A stretch of 64,000 bases of DNA from Bradyrhizobium sp. KBS0727 (lineage in GTDB: Bacteria; Pseudomonadota; Alphaproteobacteria; Rhizobiales; Xanthobacteraceae): the NCBI RefSeq assembly GCF_005937885.2, contig NZ_CP042176.1, forward strand, positions 1,917,501 to 1,981,500. The letters are read 5' to 3'. Positions 41,954-50,772 of the stretch are shown here, in pieces. Each line of letters begins with the position of its first letter. The first letter of the stretch is position 1. The notes beneath the pieces were generated by a model. That model was given only the letters and a program-made list of their open reading frames with translations. It was not told the DNA's origin and made no database searches. Both the position numbers and the translations under genes were made by a program.

Positions 41954-41987
41954 GAGCCGAATGCGGGAAAGCCGCACGTCCGGATCT
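41954..41987 (+). ncRNA. Group II intron domain V
   Basis: The 34-base sequence has the domain V layout: GAGCCG with the catalytic AGC triad, a central stem ATGCGG/CCGCAC capped by a GAAA-like loop, and the closing strand GTCCGGATC. One base in the lower helix is mismatched. Domain V is the most conserved part of group II introns, and its place just after a maturase C terminus agrees with the normal order. Confidence 0.65.
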
Positions 41988-42153
41988 ATGAGGGGGCGTC
42001 GAGCGATCGGCGCCTCTACTCGACCCTACTTCGAAGAGTTTCAGAGACATTTCGGCGGCAGATCGGATGTCTGTTTGCCCAAGCTGCTGTGAGGCGTCAA
42101 TTTCGACTGCCGCCTGACGAACGCAGTCGATTGGCTCACGCCGCTTGCGCCTT

Positions 42154-43077
42154 CTACTCTTTCGGCAAGATCCAAATTCCTGGATCCGAGTTCTTGCGGA
42201 TGTGATTGAACAAGAAATCCACGAAGACCCTGATTTTGGCCGGCAGCCGGGCGCGGTTCTGGTAGGCGATGTTCATCGTGAGCAGCGGCAATTCCCAGTC
42301 CATCAAGACCGGCACGAGCCTGCCGGCCGAAATATCATTCTGTACGATGTAGAGCGGTTGGATCAGGACGCCGAGTCCTCCAAGCGCCGCGCCGCGGATC
42401 ACTTGTCCGTCGTTGCTGTCGAGCGTCGGCGCGATACGGACAATCTGCGTCGCGTTGCCCTTGCTGAGCCGCAGCGAGTAGGGATCGTTTGCGAGGTTGT
42501 AGATCAGCATGTCGTGGCGCGCGAGGTCGGCCGGATGTTCTGGCCGATCATGACCCGCAAGATAGGACGGGGCTGCCGCCAGCACGCGCCGCATCTGACC
42601 GATGCGTCGGACGATGATGTTGGAGTCCGGCTCCTGCTCCCTTGTGCGGATCGCGACGTCGATGCCAGCCTCGATGAAATCGGGATAGCGGTTGGCGGCG
42701 ATGATCTGAACGCCGAGGTTCGGATAGAGCGCACGGAATGCGCACAGCATCGGCGCCAGATAGATCATCGCGAACGACAGCGAGCTTGTGACGCGCAGCA
42801 TGCCCTTCGGGGACACCGCGCGGTCGCTCACCGCGTCCTCTGCTTCGGCGAGTTCGTTCAGAAGTGTGCTGCAGCGTTGCAGGAACTCCTGGCCAGCCTC
42901 CGTCAGCCATTGTCGGCGTGTATTGCGCTCGATCAGCCGGACCGCGAGCCGGTCCTCAAGCGCGCTCAAGTGCCGGCTCGCGGCCGCGTTCGACATTCGC
43001 AACGTTTCGGCGGCCCTGGAGAGACTGCCCAGTTCGGCCGTCTTGGAGAAAACCTCAAGTTGCAGCAGGCGGTCCAT
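42154..43077 (-). CDS. LysR-family transcriptional regulator
   Basis: A 307-residue LysR regulator. The winged HTH lies at the N terminus (LEVFSKTAELGSLSRAAETL, MSNAAASRHLSALEDRLAVRL, NTRRQWLTEAG), then the substrate-binding domain with GMLRVTSSLSFAMIYLAPML and the two Rossmann-like lobes. It is divergent from the Dabb/maleylacetate reductase operon with 106 bases between the starts, so it probably activates that operon in response to an aromatic intermediate. The C terminus IWILPKE is close to the group II intron relic. Confidence 0.9.
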   Translation of the reverse strand: MDRLLQLEVFSKTAELGSLSRAAETLRMSNAAASRHLSALEDRLAVRLIERNTRRQWLTEAGQEFLQRCSTLLNELAEAEDAVSDRAVSPKGMLRVTSSLSFAMIYLAPMLCAFRALYPNLGVQIIAANRYPDFIEAGIDVAIRTREQEPDSNIIVRRIGQMRRVLAAAPSYLAGHDRPEHPADLARHDMLIYNLANDPYSLRLSKGNATQIVRIAPTLDSNDGQVIRGAALGGLGVLIQPLYIVQNDISAGRLVPVLMDWELPLLTMNIAYQNRARLPAKIRVFVDFLFNHIRKNSDPGIWILPKE

Positions 43078-43183
43078 TTTTGCTCAAATCGGAAAAGAGA
43101 CTTCCAAAATCTGATCTTTATTTCCGCAATTCGCAAGGCAAAATACGCCCAACAAATAAGCGACAGGCGAGGAAATCAAGGAA

Positions 43184-43507
43184 ATGTCGAGTCCGATCAA
43201 GCACATCGTGATGTGGCGGTTGCGCGGGGAAACGGCTGCGGAGCAAGCCGCGGCCCGGACGAAGGTCAAGAACCTCTTCGAAGGCCTCCGGGGCCAGATC
43301 GACGGCCTCACACACATCGAGGTCGGCGCCGACGTCAGCCAGGTCGATTACGCCTGCGACGTAGTCCTAGTCTCAGAATTCACCGACAGCGCGGCCCTGA
43401 AAGCCTATGCGACCCATCCAGAGCACCTGCGCGTGCGGGAGGAGCTTGGCGACCTGAGGATCGGCCGCTTTCAGGTCGATTATCCCGTCAAAGAGACCGG
43501 CGCATGA
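43184..43507 (+). CDS. Dabb (stress-responsive alpha/beta barrel) domain protein
   Basis: A 107-residue protein that fits the dimeric alpha/beta barrel family: IKHIVMWRL at the start, HIEVGADVSQVDYACDVVLVSEF in the middle and ALKAYATHPEHLRVREELG near the end. Members act as small cyclases, dehalogenase-like or muconolactone-type enzymes in catabolic operons. The role here is unknown, but it is the first gene of the hydroxyquinol-type operon and its stop overlaps the maleylacetate reductase start (ATGA). Confidence 0.82.
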   Translation: MSSPIKHIVMWRLRGETAAEQAAARTKVKNLFEGLRGQIDGLTHIEVGADVSQVDYACDVVLVSEFTDSAALKAYATHPEHLRVREELGDLRIGRFQVDYPVKETGA

Positions 43508-44583
43508 TCGGTTCGTTTACCTTTGAAAATCTGCCTTGCCGCGTCGTGTTCGGCAGCGGGACTCTCAGTTCGGCCAAGGCAGAAATCGAACGGCTCGGCG
43601 GTGAGCGCGCGTTGGTGCTGACCACGCCACAACAGGAACCCGAGGGCGCCAAGCTCGGCGCCGCGTTGGGTCCGCTTTATGCGGGCATCTTCGCGGGCGC
43701 AACGATGCACACGCCGGTCGAGGTGACTGAGCAAGCGCTGGTGGCGATGAAGGCGTGCGATGCCGATTGTGTCGTCTCGCTCGGTGGCGGATCGACCACG
43801 GGCCTCGGCAAGGCGCTGGCCTTGCGCACCGGCGTCAACCAACTCTGCATTCCCACCACCTATGCCGGCTCAGAGATGACGCCGATCCTCGGCCAGACCG
43901 AGAAAGGCCTCAAGACCACGGTGCGCGACACGGCCGTGCTGCCGGAGACCGTGATCTACGACGTCGACCTGACGCTGACGCTGCCGGCCGGACTCGCCGC
44001 GACCTCCGGTATCAATGCGATCGCTCACGCGGTAGAAGCGCTCTATGCGCGCGATACCAATCCCGTGACGTCGCTGATGGCGGAGGAAGGCATCCGCGCG
44101 CTGGCGCGGGCACTACCCGTCATTGTCGCAAAGTCCGACGATCGCGCGGCCCGCAGCGAAGCGCTCTACGGCGCTTGGCTGTGCGGCGTATGCCTCGGGA
44201 CCGTCGGCATGGCGCTGCATCACAAGCTCTGCCACACGCTCGGAGGCACGTTCGATCTCCCGCATGCCGAGACGCACACCATCGTGCTGCCGCATGCGCT
44301 TGCCTATAACGCGCCCGCGGTCCCTGAAGCGATGGCGCGGATATCGCGCGCGACCGGCGCCGCCGATGCGGCGCAAGGTCTCTATGACCTCGCCAAGCGG
44401 CTCGGCGCAAAACTGGCGCTGCGCGACATCGGTATGCCCGAAGCAGGCATTGACAAGGCGGCCGATCTCGCGGTGACCAATGCCTACTGGAATCCGCGTC
44501 CACTCGAGCGCAACGCCATTCGCGACCTGATCGCCCGCGCATGGGCGGGCGAGCCGCCGGTCACGATAAAAGCGGCGGCGTGA
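43504..44583 (+). CDS. Maleylacetate reductase
   Basis: A 359-residue iron-type alcohol dehydrogenase family protein. The nucleotide-binding GGGSTTGLGKALAL, IPTTYAGSEMTPILG and GINAIAHAVEALYA, plus the metal-site histidines in HHKLCHTLGGTFDLPHAETH, fit maleylacetate reductase, which reduces maleylacetate to 3-oxoadipate with NAD(P)H. ATG 43504 overlaps the Dabb stop by four bases; the huge upstream extension of this frame to 42145 runs through the LysR gene and is not real. With the ring-cleavage enzyme at 46901 it forms the lower hydroxyquinol pathway. Confidence 0.9.
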   Translation: MIGSFTFENLPCRVVFGSGTLSSAKAEIERLGGERALVLTTPQQEPEGAKLGAALGPLYAGIFAGATMHTPVEVTEQALVAMKACDADCVVSLGGGSTTGLGKALALRTGVNQLCIPTTYAGSEMTPILGQTEKGLKTTVRDTAVLPETVIYDVDLTLTLPAGLAATSGINAIAHAVEALYARDTNPVTSLMAEEGIRALARALPVIVAKSDDRAARSEALYGAWLCGVCLGTVGMALHHKLCHTLGGTFDLPHAETHTIVLPHALAYNAPAVPEAMARISRATGAADAAQGLYDLAKRLGAKLALRDIGMPEAGIDKAADLAVTNAYWNPRPLERNAIRDLIARAWAGEPPVTIKAAA

Positions 44584-44588
44584 TCGAC

Positions 44589-45962
44589 ATGCGACGAACC
44601 CTCATCAAATCCGCAACGATCATCAGCATGGATGATGCGCTCGGCGATTTCGTTGCCGGTGATCTGCTGGTGGAGGGTAATCGTATCGTCGACCTGCGCC
44701 CGGAAATTGACCTTGGCAGCGGCGCGATTGAGACCGAGATCCTAGACGGTGAGGGACGCATCGTCATACCCGGCTTGATCAACGCCCATATGCACACCTG
44801 GCAGACGGCGTTACGGGGTTTTGCGGCCAATTGGACGCTCCCAGAATATTTCCGCCGCATGCATGCGGGGCTCGCGACCGTTTTCCGGGCTGACGACATC
44901 TACATCGCGACGCTGGTCGGCGCGCTGAACCAGATCAATAGCGGCGCCACCACGCTGGTCGACTGGTGCCACAACAATCCGACACCTGATCATACCGACG
45001 CCGCGGTGCGCGGCCTGATCGAAAGCGGCATCCGCGCCGCCTTCTTCCACGGCTCGCCGAAGCCGGAGCCAAAGCCGGGCGAGCCGCACTTCTCAGAGAT
45101 ACCGCACCCCCGCCGCGAGGTGGAGCGATTGCTGGCAGGCCCCTTTGCCGACCAGAACGGTCTTGTCACGCTTGGGCTTGCGATTCTCGGCCCGCATTAC
45201 TCGACGCTGGATGTCGCGATGCATGATTTCCGCCTGGCGCGGGAATTCAACCTGATCGCGTCGATGCATCAGGGCGGCGGGCCGGCCAAGACACCCGGCG
45301 GCTGGGAGAAGCTGATCGAGGCGGGTCTGGTCGGTCCTGGCGTCAACATCGTCCATGGCAATGATCTGCCCGACGATCTCCTGCAACGCCTCGTCGATCT
45401 CGGCGTGTCGTTCTCGGTAACGCCGGAGAACGAGATGATCCAGGGCCACGGCTTTCCGATCACCGGGCGGCTGCTCCAGCGCGGCGTCCGTCCCACGATC
45501 GGCATCGATCTCGAATCGGTGCTGGCCGGCGACCTCTTCTCGGCCGGACGCGTCGCGCTCTCGATGCAGCGCGCGCTCGACAATGCGGAGGTGCGCAAGA
45601 CCGGCGGAACTATTCCGGCGACGACCACAATCCCTGTACGCGAGGCGCTGCGCTGGCTGACAACCGAGGGCGCGCGCATGCTCGGTCGCGAGGATCAGAT
45701 CGGTTCGCTCACACCGGGGAAGCTGGCCGATCTCGTCATCATCAATGCGTCCGAGCTCAATCTCTTCCCGGTGCACGATCCCGTCGCCACCGTGGTGATG
45801 CAGACGAGCCTCGCCAATATCGAGGCTGTCATGATCGGCGGCACCTGGAAGAAGCGGAACGGCCGGCTGCTGGTTGACGGGCTGGATCACAAGAAGGAAC
45901 TGCTGGCGCAATCCGGCCGGCGGCTGGTGCAGGACATCGAACGACAGGAACGCGCCGCCTGA
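44589..45962 (+). CDS. Amidohydrolase family protein (deaminase-like)
   Basis: A 457-residue metal-dependent hydrolase of the TrzA/AtzA/cytosine-deaminase type. The metal ligands are visible: His67 and His69 in NAHMHTW, a His in SMHQGGGP, a His in IVHGNDLP and the late Asp in IGIDLES; LGREDQIGSLTPGKLADLVII is the usual C-terminal composite-barrel segment. Enzymes of this branch remove amino groups from nitrogen heterocycles or hydrolyse amide rings. ATG 44589 follows the maleylacetate reductase gene by five bases. It probably carries out an early step that supplies the ring substrate. Confidence 0.87.
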   Translation: MRRTLIKSATIISMDDALGDFVAGDLLVEGNRIVDLRPEIDLGSGAIETEILDGEGRIVIPGLINAHMHTWQTALRGFAANWTLPEYFRRMHAGLATVFRADDIYIATLVGALNQINSGATTLVDWCHNNPTPDHTDAAVRGLIESGIRAAFFHGSPKPEPKPGEPHFSEIPHPRREVERLLAGPFADQNGLVTLGLAILGPHYSTLDVAMHDFRLAREFNLIASMHQGGGPAKTPGGWEKLIEAGLVGPGVNIVHGNDLPDDLLQRLVDLGVSFSVTPENEMIQGHGFPITGRLLQRGVRPTIGIDLESVLAGDLFSAGRVALSMQRALDNAEVRKTGGTIPATTTIPVREALRWLTTEGARMLGREDQIGSLTPGKLADLVIINASELNLFPVHDPVATVVMQTSLANIEAVMIGGTWKKRNGRLLVDGLDHKKELLAQSGRRLVQDIERQERAA

Positions 45963-45982
45963 GGCGCCAATGGACAACTTGA

Positions 45983-46885
45983 ATGACAGAAGCTTCCAAA
46001 AACGTCGCCTTTATCGGAATCGGCAAGATGGGCCTGCCGATGGCAGTACTGGTTGCCAAGGCCGGCTTCGCCGTCACCGCCTTCGATCAGAGCGCCACGC
46101 GACTTGCTGAAGCGCGCGCGCAAGGTATTTCTAGTGCGGCCTCGCCTTTCGAAGCCGTGAGCGGCAAGGCCGCCGTGATTACGTCCTTGCCGGATGATGC
46201 GGCCTTGCGCACAGTCATGCTGGGCCCGACCGGCCTAATTGATGCGATGGCGCCGAAGGCCGTCCTGATTGAGACCAGTACCGTCAGCGCGGAGGCCTCT
46301 GCCGAGGTCGCCGCCGCCGCACAGGCGCGCGGTCTCGCTTACCTGCGTGCGCCAGTGTCCGGAAATGCCAGCATTGTCCACACTGGCGCGCTGTCCTGCT
46401 TCGTCTCCGGCCCGAAGGACGCCTTCGACAGCGCTAAGCCGCTATTGTCTGCCTTCACCCGCGCGCAGACCTATCTCGGGCCGAGCGAGGAAGCGCGCTA
46501 TGCAAAACTCGCCGTCAATCTGATGATTGCGGTGTCGGCGGCGATGATGGCCGAGAGCCTGGCGCTGGCACGCAAGGGCGGAATTCCCTGGCAGGACATC
46601 CTGAATGTGCTGGACGACAGCGCGGTAGCGTCCCCGATGGTGAAATACAAGACTGCGCCGCTAAGGACCCGCGACTTCGAGTCGACCTTCTCCTGCAAGC
46701 AGATGGCGAAGGACCTCGACCTCATCCTCGGTGCCGGCCATGCCATCGGCGTACCGCTTCAGCTTGCTGCGCAGGTGCGCGAAACCTACGGCGCGCTGGT
46801 CGCGCAGGGCGACGGCGAGACCGACTTCATCGCCACCGTTAAGCACCTTGAACGGCTGTCCGGCCTTGGCGAGCCCAAACTCTGA
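45983..46885 (+). CDS. 3-hydroxyisobutyrate dehydrogenase-like NAD(P)-dependent protein
   Basis: A 300-residue beta-hydroxyacid dehydrogenase. The Rossmann motif FIGIGKMGLPMA (residues 10-21), substrate loop RAPVSGNAS, and catalytic Lys175 in ARYAKLAVNLMI are present, with KDLDLILGAGHAIGVPLQLA near the end. Members include tartronate semialdehyde reductase, 3-hydroxyisobutyrate dehydrogenase and some hydroxyacid oxidisers. The normal APVSGG is APVSGN here. It probably processes a short hydroxyacid released in the pathway. Confidence 0.85.
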   Translation: MTEASKNVAFIGIGKMGLPMAVLVAKAGFAVTAFDQSATRLAEARAQGISSAASPFEAVSGKAAVITSLPDDAALRTVMLGPTGLIDAMAPKAVLIETSTVSAEASAEVAAAAQARGLAYLRAPVSGNASIVHTGALSCFVSGPKDAFDSAKPLLSAFTRAQTYLGPSEEARYAKLAVNLMIAVSAAMMAESLALARKGGIPWQDILNVLDDSAVASPMVKYKTAPLRTRDFESTFSCKQMAKDLDLILGAGHAIGVPLQLAAQVRETYGALVAQGDGETDFIATVKHLERLSGLGEPKL

Positions 46886-46900
46886 TCGAAGGAGGCGCAA

Positions 46901-47776
46901 TTGCGTAACTTCAACGAAAACACGATTACCGATGCAGCGCTCGAACGCATCGCCGGCACAACCGATCCGCGCGTAAAGCAAGTCAGCGAGGCGCTGGTGC
47001 GCCATCTCCACGCCTTCGTGCGCGAGATCCGCCCGACGCAGAAGGAATGGGAATACGGCATCGACTTCCTGACCCGTACCGGACACATGTGCGACGACAA
47101 GCGCCAGGAGTTCATCCTGCTGTCGGATACGCTCGGCGTGTCCATGCTGGTCGACGCGATCAATCATCCGGTGCCGGAAGGCGCGACTGAAACGACTGTG
47201 CTCGGTCCGTTTTTCGTCCAGGCCGCCCCCGAAAAACAGAACGGCGATGACATTTCCGGCTCGATGGAGGGCGACCCCATGATCGTCACCGGCTCGGTTT
47301 CGACCGTCGATGGGCGGCCGCTCGCCGGCGCCGTGGTCGACGTCTGGCATTCCGACAATGACGGCTATTACGATGTTCAGCAGCTCGACGAGATCGGCGA
47401 TCTCGCGATGCGTGCCAGGTTCCACGCCGACGCGAACGGCCGCTTCCATTTCTGGTCAATCAAGCCGGCCGCCTACCCGATCCCGCATGATGGACCGGTC
47501 GGCGATATGTTGGAAGCGCAGGGGCGTCATCCCTGGCGTCCCGCGCATGTGCACTTCATGATCTCGGCGCCCGGCTTCGAGCAGCTTGTGACGCATGTGT
47601 TCGTGGCCGGCGACAAATACCTCGACTCCGATGTGGTGTTTGGCGTCAAGGACAGCCTGATCCGCGACTTTATACGCTGCGCGCCCGGTCGCGCGCCGGA
47701 TGGTCGCATCATGGACGCCGCATTCGTCCATCTCAACTATGATTTCGGCCTGAAGCAGGTCGCAAGCAGCGCGTAG
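46901..47776 (+). CDS. Intradiol ring-cleavage dioxygenase, hydroxyquinol 1,2-dioxygenase type
   Basis: A 291-residue non-haem Fe(III) dioxygenase. The iron ligands are a Tyr in NDGYYDVQ (156/157), Tyr192 in AAYPIP, and His216 and His218 in RPAHVHF. The N-terminal helical dimerisation domain (ALVRHLHAFVREIRPTQKEW) and the spacing of the ligands (Tyr192, His216, His218) equal those of hydroxyquinol 1,2-dioxygenase offset by five. It cleaves hydroxyquinol to maleylacetate, the substrate of the reductase at 43504. The start is TTG 46901, six bases after a perfect GGAGG. Confidence 0.9.
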   Translation: MRNFNENTITDAALERIAGTTDPRVKQVSEALVRHLHAFVREIRPTQKEWEYGIDFLTRTGHMCDDKRQEFILLSDTLGVSMLVDAINHPVPEGATETTVLGPFFVQAAPEKQNGDDISGSMEGDPMIVTGSVSTVDGRPLAGAVVDVWHSDNDGYYDVQQLDEIGDLAMRARFHADANGRFHFWSIKPAAYPIPHDGPVGDMLEAQGRHPWRPAHVHFMISAPGFEQLVTHVFVAGDKYLDSDVVFGVKDSLIRDFIRCAPGRAPDGRIMDAAFVHLNYDFGLKQVASSA

Positions 47777-47845
47777 GCGGCTTAAGCCGGAACAAACCTA
47801 ACGGACCGACAAGAGTCCGCACGAGAACGCAGACGGGGAGAGACC

Positions 47846-49237
47846 ATGGAACCACGGGTCAGCATAGCCGCATTGGCCGAACGTCTCGCAGGCGTGATCG
47901 GGCCGCGCGCGAGCGTGGCGCAGGGCGTGCTGGATCAGCACGGCCAGAGCGAATCCTATTACCGCGCGCTGCCGCCGGACATCGTCGTCTTTCCGGAGAC
48001 GACGCACGAGGTCGCGGAGATCGTCAAGCTCTGCGCCAACGCGGGCATGCCGATCGTCCCGTTCGGCGCCGGCACCTCGCTGGAGGGTAACGCGGCTTCG
48101 GTCGCGGGTGGCGTCTGCTTCGACTTCGCGCGCATGAACAAGGTTCTGACGGTGCATGACAGCGACATGGATGTCGTGGTTCAGCCCGGCATTACCCGAA
48201 AACAGCTCAACGCAGAGCTCCGCGGCACCGGCCTGTTCTTCCCGATTGATCCCGGCGCGGATGCATCGATCGGTGGTATGAGCTCGACGCGAGCGTCCGG
48301 CACGATGGCAGTACGCTACGGCACCATGAAGGATAACGTCGTGGCGCTTGAGGTGGTGCTGGCGGACGGGCGCGTGATCCGCACCAGCAAGCGCGCACGC
48401 AAATCCTCTGCCGGCTATGACCTGACGCGGCTGTTCGTCGGCGCGGAAGGCACGCTCGGCCTCATCACCGAGATCACGCTGAAGCTGCATCCACTGCCCC
48501 AGGCGATCTCAGCCGCGGTCTGCAGTTTTGACACCTTGCACAACGCGGTCGATACGGCGATCGCCGTGATCCAGGCGGCCATTCCCGTGGCACGCGTCGA
48601 ACTCCTCGACGACGTCATGATGCGCGGCATCAATGCCTACTCCAAGCTCGGCTATCGCGAGGCGCCGACGCTGTTCTTCGAATTCCACGGCTCGGAGACG
48701 TCCGTTGCGGAACAGGCCGAACTAGCACAGGCGATTGCCGCCGAATTTGGCGGCCGCGGCTTTGAATGGGCCAAGGCGCCGGAAGACCGCAGCCGGCTCT
48801 GGCATGCCCGCGATAACACGCTCTATGCGGGTCTCGGCCTGCGGCCCGGCGCGCGCGCCGTCATCACAGATGTCTGCGTCCCGATCTCGCGGCTCGCCGA
48901 ATGCCTGACGGATACGCGTCGCGATGCGGACGAACACGGCTTTACAGCGCCAATTGTAGGCCATGTCGGCGATGGCAATTTTCATATGTTGATCCTTGTC
49001 GATCCCGCAAAGCCCGAGGAGATCGACGGCGCCAAAGCGCTCCAGGCCCGCATGGTCGCCCGCGCCATCGCGATGGACGGCACCTGCACTGGCGAGCATG
49101 GCATCGGGCTTGGGAAGATTGATTTTCTCGCCGACGAACTGGGCGGAGCCGTCGACGTGATGCGGTCGATCAAGACTGCGCTCGATCCGAACGGCCTCAT
49201 GAATCCCGGAAAGATTTTTGCGGGAGTGCGCCAATGA
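47846..49237 (+). CDS. FAD-linked oxidase (GlcD/D-lactate dehydrogenase type)
   Basis: A 463-residue VAO/PCMH flavoprotein. The FAD-binding part has PFGAGTSLEGNAASVAGGVCF, GADASIGGMSSTRASGTMAVRYG and GAEGTLGLITEITLKLHPLP; the C-terminal domain has GHVGDGNFHMLI and GTCTGEHGIGLGKIDFL with metal/substrate residues. It oxidises a 2-hydroxyacid and passes electrons to the membrane. GGGGAG precedes ATG 47846. It overlaps the transporter ATPase gene by four bases, so its substrate may be taken up by that transporter or formed from it. Confidence 0.9.
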   Translation: MEPRVSIAALAERLAGVIGPRASVAQGVLDQHGQSESYYRALPPDIVVFPETTHEVAEIVKLCANAGMPIVPFGAGTSLEGNAASVAGGVCFDFARMNKVLTVHDSDMDVVVQPGITRKQLNAELRGTGLFFPIDPGADASIGGMSSTRASGTMAVRYGTMKDNVVALEVVLADGRVIRTSKRARKSSAGYDLTRLFVGAEGTLGLITEITLKLHPLPQAISAAVCSFDTLHNAVDTAIAVIQAAIPVARVELLDDVMMRGINAYSKLGYREAPTLFFEFHGSETSVAEQAELAQAIAAEFGGRGFEWAKAPEDRSRLWHARDNTLYAGLGLRPGARAVITDVCVPISRLAECLTDTRRDADEHGFTAPIVGHVGDGNFHMLILVDPAKPEEIDGAKALQARMVARAIAMDGTCTGEHGIGLGKIDFLADELGGAVDVMRSIKTALDPNGLMNPGKIFAGVRQ

Positions 49238-50772
49238 GCACAGCGTTGAAGATGGCCGCTCAGACTGCCAGCGAGGAATCCGCAACGCCGCTGCTCGAGC
49301 TGCGCGGCATCAGCAAGGAATTTCCCGGCGTTAAGGCGCTAGACGACGTGTCCTTTGCGGTTTTCCCCGGCGAAGTCCATATGCTGCTCGGCGAGAACGG
49401 CGCGGGCAAATCGAGCCTGATGAAGGTGCTCTGCGGCGCCTACCGCGCCGACGCCGGCGAGTTCTTCTACAAGGGCGAGAAGGTCGCGATCACCTCGACC
49501 GCGGCCGCGCAGAAGCTCGGCATCGCCGTGATCTTCCAGGAGTTCTCGCTGGTTCCGTATCTGGATATTGCGCAGAACATTTTCCTCGGCCGCGAGCCGA
49601 AAGGCCTCATCCCCGGCACCATCGACCGCCGCAAGATCCTGGCCGAAGCGAAGCGCGTACTGGATGCGATCGGCTTCGACATCGATCCCTCCGTCACCGT
49701 GAACACGCTCGGCGTCGCGCAGCAGCAGATGGTCGAGATCGCTAAGGCCATTAGCCAGGACGCGCGCATCCTGGTCATGGATGAACCCACCGCAGCGCTG
49801 TCCGATCGCGAGACCGAGCTGCTGTTCACGCTGATCGCGCGGCTGAAGGCAGATGGTGTGTCCATCGTCTATATCTCGCATCGCATGGCCGAGGTATTTG
49901 CGCTCGGCGATCGCATCACGATCCTCCGCGACGGCCGCCGCATCGATGGCGTCCGCCCGGCCGACGTCACACCCGATCAGCTCGTTCGCATGATGGTCGG
50001 CCGCACCGTCGACATGACTTATCCGCGCAATTTTGCCGACCGACACGGCGAGGTGCTGCTGCAAGTCAAGGGATTAACCTCGCCGACGGGGATCTTCGAC
50101 ATCAACATCGAGGTGCGCCGGGGCGAGATCGTCGGCCTGTGCGGCCTGGTCGGTTCGGGCCGCAGCGAGGTCGCGCGCGCCATCTTCGGCGCTGATCCGA
50201 CGACGTCTGGCGAGATCATCTTCGACGGTAAGCCGATCTCCGGCGAGCCGGACGTCGCCGCCCGGCGCGGCATTGCCTTGATCCCTGAAAGCCGCAAGAG
50301 CGAGGGCCTCGCGCTGCTTCGCTCCGTCGGCGACAATCTCGTGGTCTCGGCGCTCCGCAAATTATTCCCGAGAGGTCTATTCGATCCGCGAACCAGCCAG
50401 CGCACTGCCGACGATCTGATCCGGCAGCTCCGCATCGTAACCCCGAGCGCGCGTCAAACCGTTGGCCTGTTGTCCGGAGGCAACCAGCAGAAGGTCGTGA
50501 TCGGCAAGTGGCTCGCGGCCGGAGCTAAGCTCTTCATCTTCGACGAACCGACGCGCGGCGTTGACGTCGGTGCCAAATCCGAAATCTTCGCGTTGATCGA
50601 CCGCCTTGTCGGCGAAGGCGCTGCCGCGCTGATGATCTCATCGGAGCAGGTAGAGATCTGCCATGTCTGCGACCGCGCCTATGTGATGCGCGAAGGGCGA
50701 ATCGCCGGCCATCTGTCACGAACCGAATTGACCGAGGAGAACATCGTGCGAATGGGGATGCATCATGCGTGA
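49234..50772 (+). CDS. Sugar-type ABC transporter ATP-binding protein (two ATPase domains)
   Basis: A 512-residue RbsA/MglA-like ATPase with two nucleotide-binding domains. Domain 1 has Walker A GENGAGKSSLMKVL, FQEFSLVPYLDIAQN, LGVAQQQMVEIAKAI and Walker B ILVMDEPTAALSDRE; domain 2 has the degenerate P-loop CGLVGSGRSEV, LLSGGNQQKVVIGKW and FIFDEPTRGVDVGA. It energises uptake through the two permeases that follow. The start overlaps the oxidase stop (ATGA). Confidence 0.92.
   Translation: MSTALKMAAQTASEESATPLLELRGISKEFPGVKALDDVSFAVFPGEVHMLLGENGAGKSSLMKVLCGAYRADAGEFFYKGEKVAITSTAAAQKLGIAVIFQEFSLVPYLDIAQNIFLGREPKGLIPGTIDRRKILAEAKRVLDAIGFDIDPSVTVNTLGVAQQQMVEIAKAISQDARILVMDEPTAALSDRETELLFTLIARLKADGVSIVYISHRMAEVFALGDRITILRDGRRIDGVRPADVTPDQLVRMMVGRTVDMTYPRNFADRHGEVLLQVKGLTSPTGIFDINIEVRRGEIVGLCGLVGSGRSEVARAIFGADPTTSGEIIFDGKPISGEPDVAARRGIALIPESRKSEGLALLRSVGDNLVVSALRKLFPRGLFDPRTSQRTADDLIRQLRIVTPSARQTVGLLSGGNQQKVVIGKWLAAGAKLFIFDEPTRGVDVGAKSEIFALIDRLVGEGAAALMISSEQVEICHVCDRAYVMREGRIAGHLSRTELTEENIVRMGMHHA

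Larger units (their letters stand above)
41808..42030 (+). mobile_element. Group II intron relic, 3' end
   Basis: This stretch joins the last residues of an intron-encoded reverse transcriptase/maturase (41808-41918) to intron domains V and VI. After the stop at 41918 comes a 35-base linker, domain V (41954-41987) and a GC-rich domain VI-like stem ending near 42030, followed by a CTCTACTCGACCC tail. The 5' part, including most of the maturase, is absent. It lies directly after the thiolase gene, in what would otherwise be an empty 487-bp gap. Confidence 0.65.

Noticed and set aside
42145..43503. 453-codon N-terminal extension of maleylacetate reductase
   Set aside because: It lies antisense to the LysR gene, has no family features, and the reductase start at 43504 is fixed by homology and a coupled stop.
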